Shown piece after piece: positions 43,445 to 53,245 of a stretch of 55,381 nucleotides of DNA. Numbering within the stretch: the stretch's first letter is position 1; the number at the start of each line of letters is the position of its first letter. This DNA comes from Planctomycetota bacterium. GTDB taxonomy: Bacteria; Planctomycetota; SZUA-567; H5-PLA8. A program made the translations under genes and the position numbers. A model generated the notes under the pieces. It was not told the origin of the DNA. It searched no databases and saw only the letters and a program-made list of their open reading frames with translations. The DNA lies in NCBI GenBank assembly GCA_023150555.1, contig JAKLKQ010000046.1, forward strand, positions 1 to 55,381. The letters run 5' to 3'.

Positions 43445-44323
43445 ATGAAACCGGCCCTACCGGCCGGGCTGTCCATACGGGTGGGCGACTTGCCGACGAT
43501 AGATCTCTCCAAACGCACGCTGGGCCTGCTGGGCGCCGGCAACATGGCCGAGGCGCTGGCGCGCGGCGTCCTGAAGGCCGGGCTTCTGCCCGCCTCGCGG
43601 GTGATCGCCAGCGACGTCTCGCCCGAGCGCCGGGCGCTCTTCCAGAAAGACCTGGGCGTGAAGGCCGTCGACAACAACGACGAGGTCATCCGCGCCGCCG
43701 ATCTGCTGGTGCTGTGCGTCAAGCCGCAGGTCGTCGACGAAGTCCTGGCGGGCCTCAAGCCGAACTTCGACACCGAACGCCACCTGCTGGCGTCCATTGC
43801 CGCGGGCGTACCGACGGCCAGAATGGAGCGCGGCCTGCCGGCAGGCGCGCGGACGGTGCGCATCATGCCCAACACTCCGATGCTGGTGGGCCTGGGCGCC
43901 AGCTGCCTGTGCGGCGGCACCCACGCGACGGACAAGGACCTGGACGCCGTGGAGGCGCTCCTGAAGAGCTGCTCGATGGTGCTGCGCGTCGAAGAACCGA
44001 TGATGGACGCCGTGACGGGGCTTTCGGGTTCCGGGCCGGCGTACCTCTTCTACCTCGTCGAGGCCATGACCGAGGCCGGCGTCGCGGAAGGCTTCACGCG
44101 CGAACAGGCCCTGAAGCTGGCGGCGCGCACCTGCCTGGGCGCGGCGCAGATGCTGGAGACGACGGGGCTCGATCCGGAGGAACTCCGGCGCCGGGTTACC
44201 AGCCCCAACGGGACGACGCAGGCCGCCATGGAGACACTGGACGCGGCGGGCGTGCGGGAGAAGATGGTGGCGGCGGTCCGCCGTGCGGCGGAGCGCAGCC
44301 GGGAACTGGGCAGAGGCCGGTAA
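43445..44323 (+). CDS. proC: Pyrroline-5-carboxylate reductase
   Basis: 292 aa. N-terminal NAD(P)-binding TLGLLGAGNMAEALARGVL, then LLVLCVKPQVVDEVL, RIMPNTPMLVGLGAS and the C-terminal signature MDAVTGLSGSGPAYLFYLVEAM plus LRRRVTSPNGTTQAAMETL. It makes proline from pyrroline-5-carboxylate. The ATG at 43445 lies right after AGGGGA. A second in-frame start is possible further on because the first ~24 residues precede the family's usual beginning. It diverges from the NrtR operon. The FHA-kinase gene follows 52 bp downstream. Confidence 0.95.
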   Translation: MKPALPAGLSIRVGDLPTIDLSKRTLGLLGAGNMAEALARGVLKAGLLPASRVIASDVSPERRALFQKDLGVKAVDNNDEVIRAADLLVLCVKPQVVDEVLAGLKPNFDTERHLLASIAAGVPTARMERGLPAGARTVRIMPNTPMLVGLGASCLCGGTHATDKDLDAVEALLKSCSMVLRVEEPMMDAVTGLSGSGPAYLFYLVEAMTEAGVAEGFTREQALKLAARTCLGAAQMLETTGLDPEELRRRVTSPNGTTQAAMETLDAAGVREKMVAAVRRAAERSRELGRGR

Positions 44324-44375
44324 CGCCTTACGCGCGCGGCGAAGCGCGGGCGTTCATTCGATCGGGAACCACGGC

Positions 44376-45626
44376 ATGCCGCGTCTGGTGGTCGAACGGG
44401 GCAACGAGAAGGGTGTCAGCCTCCACTTCGAGGCCAAGGACGTCACGTACATCGTGGGCCGTTCGAACACCTGCGACCTGGTGCTCACCGATTTCCTGGT
44501 CAGCCGCCAGCAGTTCAAGGCCGAGAAGAAGAAGGACCTCTTCAGCGTCACAGACCTGGGCAGCCACAACGGCACGTTCGTCAACGGCGTGAAGATCGAG
44601 AAGGAAACGATGCTCTGCGTCGGCGACACCATCCGCGTCGGCGAGACACTGATGACCTTCGCGGACGAGAGCGACAAGCACGAGGGCTTCCTGGCGGGGC
44701 AGAAGATCGGCGGCTACCACCTGCACGCCCGCGTGGGCGTCGGCGGCATGGGCGAGGTCTACAAGGCCACGCAGACGGCCCTGGGCCGCCAGGTCGCGCT
44801 GAAGGTCCTGAGCCCCGAACTGATCCGCGACCGCAGCTTCGTCGAGCGCTTCCTCTCCGAAGCCCGCGCGGCCGGCAAGCTCAACCACCCCAACGTCATT
44901 GGTGTGCACGAGGTCGGCGAGGAGAACGGCGTCTACTACCTCTCCATGGAGTTCGTCGGCGGCGGCAGCGTCCAGGACCTGATCAGCCGCGGCCGCAAGC
45001 TCGACCCGCTGCGCGCCACCGAGATCGTGCTGATGGCCAGCAAGGCGCTGGAGTACGCCGAGAAGGTCAAGATCGTCCACTGCGACATCAAGCCCGACAA
45101 CCTGATGCTGACCGAGGCCGGCGAGGTCCGACTGGCCGACCTGGGCATCGCGAAGTCGCTCAACGACAAGGGCAAGGCCGACCAGACCGAAGGCGTCTTC
45201 GGTTCGCCGCATTACATGGCGCCCGAACAGGCCCGCGGCTTGGCGCTGGACAACCGCGCCGACCTCTACAGCCTCGGCATCACCTACTACCGCATGCTCT
45301 GCGGCAAGGTCCCCTTCACGGGCAAGGACGCGAAGGAGATCATGGAGAAGCAAGTCTTCACCGAGCCCGTGCCGATGCAGAAGCTCGAGCCGACTCTCGC
45401 GCCGACCATCTACCACATCCTCGACCGCCTGCTGCGCAAGAAGCCCGGCGAGCGCTACCAGAACGCCGCCAGCCTGATCAAGGACCTGCAGAAGGCCGTC
45501 GACGAGACCAAGGCCGGCGTCTCCGGCCATGAGACCACCGGCCCTCACAGCCCCAGCAAGGCCCTCAGCAATGTCAGCGGGCGCCGCCGCCGCACCCGCC
45601 GCCGCTTCTTTCGCGGACTGTTCTGA
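44376..45626 (+). CDS. FHA domain - Ser/Thr protein kinase
   Basis: 416 aa. FHA domain at residues ~5-95 (YIVGRSNTCDLVLTDFLVSRQQF, GSHNGTFVNGVKI), which binds phosphothreonine. Hanks-type kinase domain at ~112-375: glycine loop VGVGGMGEVYKA, Lys in QVALKVL, catalytic loop IVHCDIKPDNLML (HRD replaced by HCD), DLG in place of DFG, GSPHYMAPEQARG and DLYSLGITYYRML. The Arg to Cys change in HRD is common in bacterial kinases that need less activation-loop phosphorylation. The C-terminus is short, Ser-rich, and ends with an Arg-rich patch (GRRRRTRRRFFRGLF); no membrane span, so it is cytosolic. Start at the ATG at 44376, where the FHA fold begins. Confidence 0.93.
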   Translation: MPRLVVERGNEKGVSLHFEAKDVTYIVGRSNTCDLVLTDFLVSRQQFKAEKKKDLFSVTDLGSHNGTFVNGVKIEKETMLCVGDTIRVGETLMTFADESDKHEGFLAGQKIGGYHLHARVGVGGMGEVYKATQTALGRQVALKVLSPELIRDRSFVERFLSEARAAGKLNHPNVIGVHEVGEENGVYYLSMEFVGGGSVQDLISRGRKLDPLRATEIVLMASKALEYAEKVKIVHCDIKPDNLMLTEAGEVRLADLGIAKSLNDKGKADQTEGVFGSPHYMAPEQARGLALDNRADLYSLGITYYRMLCGKVPFTGKDAKEIMEKQVFTEPVPMQKLEPTLAPTIYHILDRLLRKKPGERYQNAASLIKDLQKAVDETKAGVSGHETTGPHSPSKALSNVSGRRRRTRRRFFRGLF

Positions 45627-45745
45627 CCCTCTGTATTCGTAAACTTTTCGCCTCCGCAGCCCCTTGGGAGGTGTATATCCATTCACCAGCGCGCTTTAGC
45701 GTACCGATGGCCTATTGAATGCTCCTGGCCCGGAGGCCCCGACCC

Positions 45746-47080
45746 ATGCTCCGCACCGCTATGCTCCTCTGCCTGCCCCTGTTCCTGCTCGTGATCCTTG
45801 CCGGCTGCGAACGCGACAACGACGATGCCGATGCCGACGGCGCGCCCGCCGCGGCCGCGGCCAAGCCGAACGACATCGAATATGCCGAGCCCGGCGCGGA
45901 CTTGCAGAAGCGCATCAACCTGCTCGAACCCGGCGACACGCTGGTGCTGCGCGCCGGAACCTACCGCACCCCGGCGCTGCGCGTGCGCATCCAGGGCCGC
46001 GCCGACGCCTGGATCACCATCCGCGCAGAGAAGCCCGGCGCCGTGAAACTAGCATCCTACAAGGGCGACCTCTTCACGCTTAAGGGCGCGAAGTTCCTGC
46101 GCTTCTCCGGCCTGGAGATCCTGGGCGAGAAGGGCGCGCGCACCAAGAACGCGTTCAAGTTCTACGGCGTCAACACGGACATCGCCGTCGAAGACTGCGA
46201 GACGCACCACCTGGGCGGCAGTTGCATCAACGCCTCGGGCATCCAGCGCATCGAACGCCTGGCCGTGCGCGGCTGCCACATCCACCACACCGGCGGCAAC
46301 GGCGAGGGCATGTACCTGGGGCACCAGGGCGGCAACGGCGTGGTGGTGGACAGCCTCTTCGAGCGCAACTGGATCCACGACACCGGCGGCGACCAGGGCG
46401 ACGGCATCGAGATCAACGAAGGCGGCGTCGGCAACGTCGTGCGCGAGAACGTGATCTACAACTGCAACTATCCGTGCATCTACGTCGAAAACGTCGGCCC
46501 GGGCAAGCCCAACATCGTCGAAGGCAACGTCTGCTGGGGCAGCAACGACAACGTCATCCAGGTCAACGGCAACGCCGTCGTGCGCAACAACATCGCCTTC
46601 CGCGGCAAGCGCGGCGCGCTGCGCCTGGGGCCCGAGCCCGAGGGCCGCCCGCTCCCCACCGGCGACGTGGTCATCAAGTGCTTCAACAACACGCTCAGCA
46701 ACGAGGGTGCGCCCGCGGTCGTCTTCGACGGCCGCGCGAAGGTGCTCTTCGCCAACAATCTCGTCGACGGCTCCGCCGACGGCGCCCCGCCCGGCAGCGT
46801 CACGCACAACTACTTCCGCGTCGGCGGCCTGGGCGAGGCCCAGGTCCGCGGTGCGCTGGAGCTCAAGCCGCAGGATCTCAAGTTCTTCCCGCGCGACGGC
46901 GCCTTCGCCGACGCCGGCTTCGCCGCCGACCCCGACGTGCCGGCCATCGACTTCGACGGCCGCCCGCGCGCCGGCGCGCCCGACCTGGGCGCCTACGAGT
47001 GGCACGCCAAGGGCAAGCCCGCCTGGCGAATAAAGGAAGCCTTCAAGCCGTCTCCCGATCGTGAGACCGCCAGCCGCTGA
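45746..47080 (+). CDS. Right-handed beta-helix lipoprotein
   Basis: 444 aa. Lipobox ending LAGC with Cys21 after a hydrophobic signal, followed by an acidic ERDNDDADADG linker (Asp at +3), so likely outer-membrane or periplasmic lipoprotein. Then a pectate-lyase-like beta-helix: ADLQKRINLLEPGDTLVLRA, LRFSGLEILGEKGARTKNAF, GNGEGMYLGHQGGNGVVVDS, GDGIEINEGGVGNVVRENVI. It closes with an anchor-Q-like end (FDGRPRAGAPDLGAYEW). Catalytic residues of a specific lyase are not identifiable; it may bind or degrade a polysaccharide. GGAGG lies about 10 bp before the ATG at 45746. It lacks the GKAK module of the 15.9-29.9 kb family. Confidence 0.83.
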   Translation: MLRTAMLLCLPLFLLVILAGCERDNDDADADGAPAAAAAKPNDIEYAEPGADLQKRINLLEPGDTLVLRAGTYRTPALRVRIQGRADAWITIRAEKPGAVKLASYKGDLFTLKGAKFLRFSGLEILGEKGARTKNAFKFYGVNTDIAVEDCETHHLGGSCINASGIQRIERLAVRGCHIHHTGGNGEGMYLGHQGGNGVVVDSLFERNWIHDTGGDQGDGIEINEGGVGNVVRENVIYNCNYPCIYVENVGPGKPNIVEGNVCWGSNDNVIQVNGNAVVRNNIAFRGKRGALRLGPEPEGRPLPTGDVVIKCFNNTLSNEGAPAVVFDGRAKVLFANNLVDGSADGAPPGSVTHNYFRVGGLGEAQVRGALELKPQDLKFFPRDGAFADAGFAADPDVPAIDFDGRPRAGAPDLGAYEWHAKGKPAWRIKEAFKPSPDRETASR

Positions 47081-47198
47081 ATTCCTGGCGTACTTGAGCG
47101 TGCCACCGGCGATCGACGCTCGCGGGCCCGCGGCTTGCGGTGTATGTAGACCCATGCCTATCCATGCCAGCGGTTTCATTTCCACAAGGAGGCGCCCC

Positions 47199-49493
47199 AT
47201 GCCCCGCCCCGCCCGTCTCATGCTCCCCGCGCTCTTCGCCTGCGCCCTGGCGCTCACGGTTTCGGCCGCCGAACCCATCGCGCTGCCGAAGACGTGGACC
47301 GTCGAACAGTTCACGAAGTTCAGCGAGAAGGGCTGGGAGGCCCCGGGCAAGGACGGCGACAAGGCCTTCCGCGCGGCCGGCCGCGGCGCGTGGTTCCGCG
47401 TGCCCGCGTGGTGGGGCGACGGCACGCGCCCGCCCAAGGGCGATATCTATATCCTCGAGGTCACCTACAAGGACGACTTCACGGTCCCCGTCGTCGTAAA
47501 CGCACAGGGGGGCAACGGGCACTACGAGGACCGCAGCGAACTGCACCGCATCGGCGGCTTGAACGACGGGCAATGGAAGACGGCCAACGTCCCCGCCAGC
47601 TGGGACCTGCTCTTCACGCCCAAGGACACGCACGACGTCGAGATCGGCTTCTCGATGGACAAAGAGGCCAAGCCCGTCGCGATCGCACAGATCACCGTGC
47701 GCCAGGCCAAGCTCCCCGAAGACCGCGAACGCTACGAGGCCGAATGCCGCGAGTGGGTCCGGCGCGTGCAGGCCGAGGCCGCCAAGACCGCCGCGTTCAT
47801 GTCCAAGGACCAGGTGCCCGAGATTCCAGAGGACCTGAAGGCCGCGACGCTTGTCCCCTACGTGCGGCCGTACTACGCGCAGATCCACCCCAACAGCGCG
47901 CCGCAGAAGGGCGAAACCGGCGTGCCGCTGAAGGTGCAGCTCGCGCAGAACGAGTTCGAGCCCGCCGCGTTCGGCGTCTACGCGCAAGAGGACCTGGCGA
48001 ACGTCACCTACGCCGTCTCGCCGCTGAAGAACGGCGACGCCATTCTGGAGGCGAAGGTGCAGCTGCTGGCCTGCGAGTACGCCCTGCAACAGAAGGCGCG
48101 CCGCGACGAGTCAAACCTGTGGTCCGCGCAGCGCCTGTGGCCCGCCTACCCCACGAGTATCGCCAAGGGCCGCAGCGGCTGGTTCTACCTGCTCGTGCAG
48201 ACGCTGGGGAAGGACAAGAGCAAGCCCGGCACCTACAAGGCCACCATCACCGTTACGGCGGGCAAGCACACCGCCGAACTGCCGCTAGAAGTCCACGTGC
48301 TGCCCTTCGAGATCCAGACCATGGACGAAGCGGGCCTGTACATGGGCGGCTGCTGCACGGGCCTGCCGACGCCCGGCGAGATGAAGACGTTTCTCGAACA
48401 CAATCACAACGTGGTCAACATCTGGTTCGCCGGCGTGCAGCCCGGCATGAAGAAGGTCGGCGACAAGATCGAACTCGACTTCTACTACCTTGACGAATGG
48501 ATGGCGCGCGCGAAGGAAGCGGGCATGAAGCGCTTGGTCTGGTTCCTGGGCGGAAATCCCCCCGGCTACCCCAACACGATCAGCATCGAGCGCGACCTCT
48601 ACAAGGTCATGCACGACGGCGACAAGGATACCTGGCCGGCGAAGCAGGGCACCGAAGAGCAGCGCGGGAAGATCCAGGACGAAGTCCGCCCGCATTACGT
48701 GCGCTGGGTGAAGGAAGTCGTCGCCCACGCCAAGGAGAAGGGCTGGCCCGAACTGGTCTTCACGCCCTTCGACGAGCCCGCCAAGTGGGCCTACCCCGAA
48801 CCCCGTGCCGACAAGTCCAAGTACGCCATCGGCTGCGGGCCCTGGACGCGCGACCACTTCAAGGCCGCCTGCGCGCTGCTCCACGAAGCCGCGCCGGAGA
48901 ACAAGGTCTACATCTCGATGCACCGCAACTTCTACCGCGAAGTCCACGGGACCAAGGGTCGCGTCGGCGAGATCTTCATCCCCGACGTCGACCTGGTCTG
49001 CTCGAATGCCATCGACGAGGACCACGAACTGGGCGAGAAGGTCCTGAAGGCCGGCAAGGAGTGGTGGCAGTACGGCATGCCCTACAGCCGCCGCTACGGC
49101 TACGGTTTCTACTTCGCCTCGTGGGAGTCCACCGGCGCGCTGTGCTGGGCCTACAACTGGGCGCCGCGCCTGGACGTCAGCAACGCGCCGAAGTGGGTCT
49201 ACGGCTGGTACTCGCCCTTCGAGACGATCCTGACGCCGGAGTACGAGGACATCCGCGAGGCCTGGGACGACCGCCGCTACCTCGCCACCGCCCGCGCGCT
49301 GGCCAAGCAGAAGAACGTCGATCTCTCCGAATTCTGGGGCGCGATGAAGAAGGAGATCCAGGCCAACGAGTTCAAGGGCGGCGGCGGCCGCGACCTGGTC
49401 AACGACTTCTGGACCACCAACAAGGACCCGCTCAAGATGGACGCATGGCGCCAGCAGCTGGTCGACAAGATCCAGGAGTTGATGAAGAAGTAA
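47199..49493 (+). CDS. Secreted DUF4091 / GH123-like glycoside hydrolase
   Basis: 764 aa with a signal peptide (MLPALFACALALTVSAAEP, cleavage near residue 24). N-terminal ~200 residues look like a jelly-roll carbohydrate-binding part (AWFRVPAWWGDGTRPPKGDIY). Next is the DUF4091 arrangement: QLAQNEFEPAAFGVYAQEDL, WFYLLVQTLGKDKSKPGTYK, a TIM-barrel region with ARAKEAGMKRLVWFLGG, and VFTPFDEPAKWAYP near residue 522 carrying the acidic pair expected at the active site. Related GH123 enzymes act on beta-N-acetylgalactosaminides; the real substrate is unknown. SD AAGGAGG 7 bp before the ATG at 47199. It follows the beta-helix lipoprotein by 118 bp, and both probably act on extracellular glycans. 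Confidence 0.83.
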   Translation: MPRPARLMLPALFACALALTVSAAEPIALPKTWTVEQFTKFSEKGWEAPGKDGDKAFRAAGRGAWFRVPAWWGDGTRPPKGDIYILEVTYKDDFTVPVVVNAQGGNGHYEDRSELHRIGGLNDGQWKTANVPASWDLLFTPKDTHDVEIGFSMDKEAKPVAIAQITVRQAKLPEDRERYEAECREWVRRVQAEAAKTAAFMSKDQVPEIPEDLKAATLVPYVRPYYAQIHPNSAPQKGETGVPLKVQLAQNEFEPAAFGVYAQEDLANVTYAVSPLKNGDAILEAKVQLLACEYALQQKARRDESNLWSAQRLWPAYPTSIAKGRSGWFYLLVQTLGKDKSKPGTYKATITVTAGKHTAELPLEVHVLPFEIQTMDEAGLYMGGCCTGLPTPGEMKTFLEHNHNVVNIWFAGVQPGMKKVGDKIELDFYYLDEWMARAKEAGMKRLVWFLGGNPPGYPNTISIERDLYKVMHDGDKDTWPAKQGTEEQRGKIQDEVRPHYVRWVKEVVAHAKEKGWPELVFTPFDEPAKWAYPEPRADKSKYAIGCGPWTRDHFKAACALLHEAAPENKVYISMHRNFYREVHGTKGRVGEIFIPDVDLVCSNAIDEDHELGEKVLKAGKEWWQYGMPYSRRYGYGFYFASWESTGALCWAYNWAPRLDVSNAPKWVYGWYSPFETILTPEYEDIREAWDDRRYLATARALAKQKNVDLSEFWGAMKKEIQANEFKGGGGRDLVNDFWTTNKDPLKMDAWRQQLVDKIQELMKK

Positions 49494-49552
49494 CGCGATT
49501 TGGGTGACCCGGCGATCGGGCGATCGAAAAAAGCGGAACTGGTTTCCTGAAT

Positions 49553-49590
49553 GCAGGCGGGGCCTCGAGGCGACTCGAGGCCCCGCCTGC
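49553..49590. terminator. 17 bp perfect hairpin between convergent genes
   Basis: Stem GCAGGCGGGGCCTCGAG / CTCGAGGCCCCGCCTGC (49553-49569 with 49574-49590) closed by a GCGA tetraloop of the GNRA type. It serves both convergent genes. No T-run, so termination may depend on Rho or pausing. Confidence 0.75.
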
Positions 49591-49682
49591 CGAACTCGAT
49601 AATTACCTTCCCTGGGGTCTCAGCGCGCCCTGCGGTTAAGAGCCGTTAATCCGCAATCCGAATTCCCCTATCCGCAATTGGA

Positions 49683-52600
49683 TCAGTGCACCGCGTTGTG
49701 TTCCGGCGAACTGGTCTGCGGCGTGCCGTGGCCCGTGGCGGGGTAGTCGGCGCCGCTGCGCCCGGAGTAGCCGGCGTGATCGTCGTCGTCTTCCTTGTCG
49801 TGGTCGGCGTGGCTGTCGTGGTTGTCGTGGCCGGCGCTCAGGCCGTGGTCGGACGCTTCGGCGGCGTGATTGGCCGGGCCGTGCACGTCCATGCCCTCGT
49901 AGCCGTAGTCCTTCACCGCCGCCTGGCCGAAGCCGTAGGCCGCGGCGAGCACCTGGACCGGATGCAGCGCGGGCTTGCCGCCGCCGTGGCGCATCTGCTG
50001 CAGGCAGTGGAAAGAATCGGTAAGGCCGTACTGGACCTCGGGGTGGCTCATGCGGCGGAAGAGCCCCCGCCCGATCCACATCGCCTCGTCGTAGCGCTTC
50101 TTCGAGAGCGAGAAGTGCGTGAGCGCGCCGCAGCAGGTGTCGTCCTGGAAGACGATCTGCACGCCGGGGATCATCTCGAGCAACTCCACCGCCGGCCGGC
50201 CGACGCGCAGCGCGTGGTGGTGCGTCGGCTGGTGGTAGCCCAACCGCGCCTCGACGCGGTCGAAGTCGGTCTTCAGCCGGCCCTGCCGGGCCAGGCCGGC
50301 CAGGAAAGCGGTCAGGTCCTGGGTGTGGCGCGTGACGGCGCGCACTTCGGGCGTATCGACGAAGTGGACGTAGTCCCGGGTCAGGCAGAGCGTATCGGTG
50401 GCTTCCAGGCAGAGGATCGGATAGCCCTGGAAGGCGAACTCGGCCAACGCGGTGCTGATCTTCCGCACCATCGCGCGTGCTTCGATCAGCTTGCCCTGGG
50501 CCAGCACGGACTCGTTGTTGCACGGCACGTCCGCGACCAGGACTTCGTAGCCCTGGTGCTCCAGCACGTCGATGGCCGACTGCAGGATCTCGGGCGCGTG
50601 GTACTTCGTGTAGGTGTCGCCGAGCAGCACTGCCTTGGGGCGCGGGCCGTTGGGATCGTAGGTGTTGCGGTGGCGGTAGCGCAGGCTGCGGAAGTGCGGC
50701 AGCGGGCGGCGGCGGTCGATGCCGGTCAGCTGCTCGAGCACCCAACGCGGGAACGGCAGGTCGTTGACCGTGTTCGCCAGCGGCGCCAGGAAGCGGCCGA
50801 CCTTCAGGAAGCTCTCCCAGTTCTGGAACAGCTGCTCCGTGCGGTCCAGGCCGTGCGTGCCGCGGTAGCGCGCCTTCACTTCCATCGCCAGCTTGCTGAT
50901 GCGCGGCGCGCCGGGCAGCTCCTCGCCGCACAGCCGGCTGTTGCGGCAGAACTCGAACATCGCGACCAGTTCCTGGCTGGTGAAGCTGCCGCCCTTCTGG
51001 CGGCCGTTCATCATGCGGCGGATGACGTTGGTCCACGCGCGGGGCGCGGCGTCTTCCAGGCGGTGGTACTTGAAGCGCGGGCAGCCTTCGGCTTCGCGGC
51101 TGGTGGTGCGGTCCAGCAGGTAGCCGTTCATCTTGTTGACCAGCAGGTCCAGCTCGCTCTCGGCCCAGTGCAGCATCGTCCTGCCGTGCTGGTGGATTTC
51201 GGCGAGGTTCGTCGCGACGCCTTCCACCGTCGCCGGCGCGTAGACCGCCGTCTGCGACTGGAACATCTTGGGGTTGGCGGCCTGCGTGGGATCGATGGAG
51301 CTGACCTTCGGGCGGTCGCCGTCGCTGAAGCGGTAGTTCGCGCCCAGCTTCAGGTTCTTGGCCACGCCCTTGGGGTCGGCGCCGACTTTCTTGCCGGGGT
51401 TCAGCGTGTTGCGCGGATCGAAGAGTTCCTTCACCTCGGCCCAGACCGCGGAGAGTTCCTTGCCGGCCTCCTCGTTCGATGCTGCGGCGCGCGCCAGGCC
51501 CTCGGCGTAGCCGCCGCAGGACGTGCCGCCGGCGTCGCGGGCGGCCTTGTGGACCTCGGCGGAGATCTTCTCCATCTTGGCGACGTGGTCGGCCTGGCGC
51601 AGGTTCAGCATCGGGCGCAGGCGCGGCGTGCCCAAGCCCAGCGGGCCGTACGCGGTGAAATGGACGCCGTGCTTCTCGAAGACCTTGGCGGCCTGCTCGA
51701 CGAACCCGCCCAGCTTGGTCGCCGGCACGGCGGCCTCGTCGACGATCGAGACCGGCTGCAGCCCATCGTCGCGGAAGAAGAGCATCGCCAGGCCGGCCTT
51801 GCGCAGCGCCCAGACGGCTTCCTGTTCGGCGCGCTCGCCGACCTTCGCGAAGCCCGAGTGGCCGGCGGCGTCGCGCAGGCGCATCTCCAGCGCGGTCAGG
51901 CGCTCCTGCACCGCGTCGAAGTTCGGGCCTTCGTACTCGACGAGCAGGAACGCGGCGCCTTCGGGGAAGTGCGCGGCGGCCTCGGGGCGCGCCTGCGCGC
52001 CCAGGCCGGCGGTTACGGCGTCGAGCAACTCGCAGGCGACGGGCACCGTCTCCAGCACCGCGGGCGCGGCCTTGGCCGCGTCGGCGATGCTCCCGAAGGC
52101 CGCGATGGCCAGCGAGGTGTAGCCCGGCAGCGGCTCGACCTTTAGCACGGCCTCGGTGACGATCCCCAGCGTGCCCTCGCTGCCGCACAAGAGGCCCGCG
52201 GGGTCGAAGGTGTCGCCGTTCAGCACGCCCAGCAGGTTGTAGCCGCCGCGCGCGCGCGGGACAGCCGGCTGGTAGGCGGCGATGGTCTTGGCGTGGCGCT
52301 TGACCAGCTCGGGCAGCTCGCGGTTGATCTTCCCCGCCAGGCCCTCCTCGTCCTTCTTGCGGTCGTGGACCGAGCCGTCCAGCGGGATCGGGCGGAAGTT
52401 CGTCACCGTGCCGTCGCTTAAGACCACGCGCGCGCTGATCAGGCTCTCGCGGGTGCTGCCGTACTTCTGGCAGCGCACGCCGGCGGCGTTGTTCGCGATC
52501 ATGCCGCCGATGGTGCAGACGGCCGAGCTGTCCGGATCGGGCCCGATGCGGTAGCCGTAGGGCCGCAGCGCGCGGTTGAGGCTGTCCAGCACCACGCCGG

Positions 52601-52955
52601 CCTCGACGACCACCGTGCGGTTCTGGCGGTCCAGCTCGATGATGCGGGCCATGTGGATGTTCAGGTCCAGGACGATCGCGCGCCCCAGGCATTCGCCGCT
52701 GAGGCCGCTCCCGGCGCCTCGCGGGATCACCGGCAGGCCGTACTTGCTGCCGAACCAGGCCACGGCGCGGACGTCTTCCTCGTCGCGCGGGTAGACCACC
52801 AGCAGGGGTTCGATCTCGTAGGGCGAGGCGTCGGTCGCGTACATCGAGAGCGCGAACGGGTCGCTGCGGATCTCGCCGCGCACGAGCTTGCCCAGTTCGA
52901 ACGCGATGGTGGACGTGGAGAGGTCTATGGACGGGCTGGCGCCTTCGGCCGGCAT
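49683..52955 (-). CDS. FAD-linked oxidase / CCG-domain fusion with degenerate Fe-S motifs
   Basis: 1090 aa. The N-terminal half is a GlcD/D-lactate-dehydrogenase-type FAD_binding_4 oxidase (VYPRDEEDVRAVAWFGSKYG, VIPRGAGSGLSGECLG, CTIGGMIANNAAG, CGSEGTLGIVTEAVL) with its FAD-linked C-terminal domain. The second half resembles the Fe-S/CCG part of such ~1000-aa fusions. However, the two 4Fe-4S motifs are eroded: only GCP survives from the first, and the second reads C-x2-S-x2-C-x3-L-P. The heterodisulfide-reductase-like CCG is kept once (FQDDTCCGALTHFS). A ~70-residue His/Asp-rich tail (HDNHDSHADHDKEDDDDH) ends the protein and may bind metal. SD AGGAG 8 bp before the ATG at 52955. Substrate unknown, probably a 2-hydroxy acid. 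Confidence 0.82.
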   Translation of the reverse strand: MPAEGASPSIDLSTSTIAFELGKLVRGEIRSDPFALSMYATDASPYEIEPLLVVYPRDEEDVRAVAWFGSKYGLPVIPRGAGSGLSGECLGRAIVLDLNIHMARIIELDRQNRTVVVEAGVVLDSLNRALRPYGYRIGPDPDSSAVCTIGGMIANNAAGVRCQKYGSTRESLISARVVLSDGTVTNFRPIPLDGSVHDRKKDEEGLAGKINRELPELVKRHAKTIAAYQPAVPRARGGYNLLGVLNGDTFDPAGLLCGSEGTLGIVTEAVLKVEPLPGYTSLAIAAFGSIADAAKAAPAVLETVPVACELLDAVTAGLGAQARPEAAAHFPEGAAFLLVEYEGPNFDAVQERLTALEMRLRDAAGHSGFAKVGERAEQEAVWALRKAGLAMLFFRDDGLQPVSIVDEAAVPATKLGGFVEQAAKVFEKHGVHFTAYGPLGLGTPRLRPMLNLRQADHVAKMEKISAEVHKAARDAGGTSCGGYAEGLARAAASNEEAGKELSAVWAEVKELFDPRNTLNPGKKVGADPKGVAKNLKLGANYRFSDGDRPKVSSIDPTQAANPKMFQSQTAVYAPATVEGVATNLAEIHQHGRTMLHWAESELDLLVNKMNGYLLDRTTSREAEGCPRFKYHRLEDAAPRAWTNVIRRMMNGRQKGGSFTSQELVAMFEFCRNSRLCGEELPGAPRISKLAMEVKARYRGTHGLDRTEQLFQNWESFLKVGRFLAPLANTVNDLPFPRWVLEQLTGIDRRRPLPHFRSLRYRHRNTYDPNGPRPKAVLLGDTYTKYHAPEILQSAIDVLEHQGYEVLVADVPCNNESVLAQGKLIEARAMVRKISTALAEFAFQGYPILCLEATDTLCLTRDYVHFVDTPEVRAVTRHTQDLTAFLAGLARQGRLKTDFDRVEARLGYHQPTHHHALRVGRPAVELLEMIPGVQIVFQDDTCCGALTHFSLSKKRYDEAMWIGRGLFRRMSHPEVQYGLTDSFHCLQQMRHGGGKPALHPVQVLAAAYGFGQAAVKDYGYEGMDVHGPANHAAEASDHGLSAGHDNHDSHADHDKEDDDDHAGYSGRSGADYPATGHGTPQTSSPEHNAVH

Positions 52956-53245
52956 GGGCGGACTCCTGGAGTTGTCGGTCGGAAACCGGAGCCTCAGTTT
53001 CCCCGGTTTGCGCCGATCCTGCAAGCGTGAACAGCAGGGGTGAGGGGCGAGGAATGGAGCGGCTTCGCCACCCTTTTTGTAACGGCACAGGTATTCGTAA
53101 GCTGTTTCGAAAAGAGCGCCGCAGGCGCTCCTTCCCTCACCCCTCACCCCTCACCCCTCTGTAGAAAGTTCTCACAACCCCAGGAAACACGTCACAATTG
53201 GAGCATAAAGGGGGGAGAATGGCGGGAAAGTGGAAGGCGCACGCC
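52956..53245. other. Upstream region of the oxidase and probable left boundary of the phage-like element
   Basis: 290 bp without a gene. A hairpin GAGCGCC/GGCGCTC lies near 53117-53133. Tandem copies of CACCCCT follow (53139-53158). Then TGTAGAAAG (53159) begins a stretch with two TCACAA boxes 20 bp apart (53172, 53192), which could be the transposase-bound left end of the element. The exact end cannot be fixed without the right end. Confidence 0.35.

Noticed and set aside
53100..53160. CACCCCT tandem copies as an attachment site
   Set aside because: Short simple repeat; without the right end of the element no duplication can be shown.
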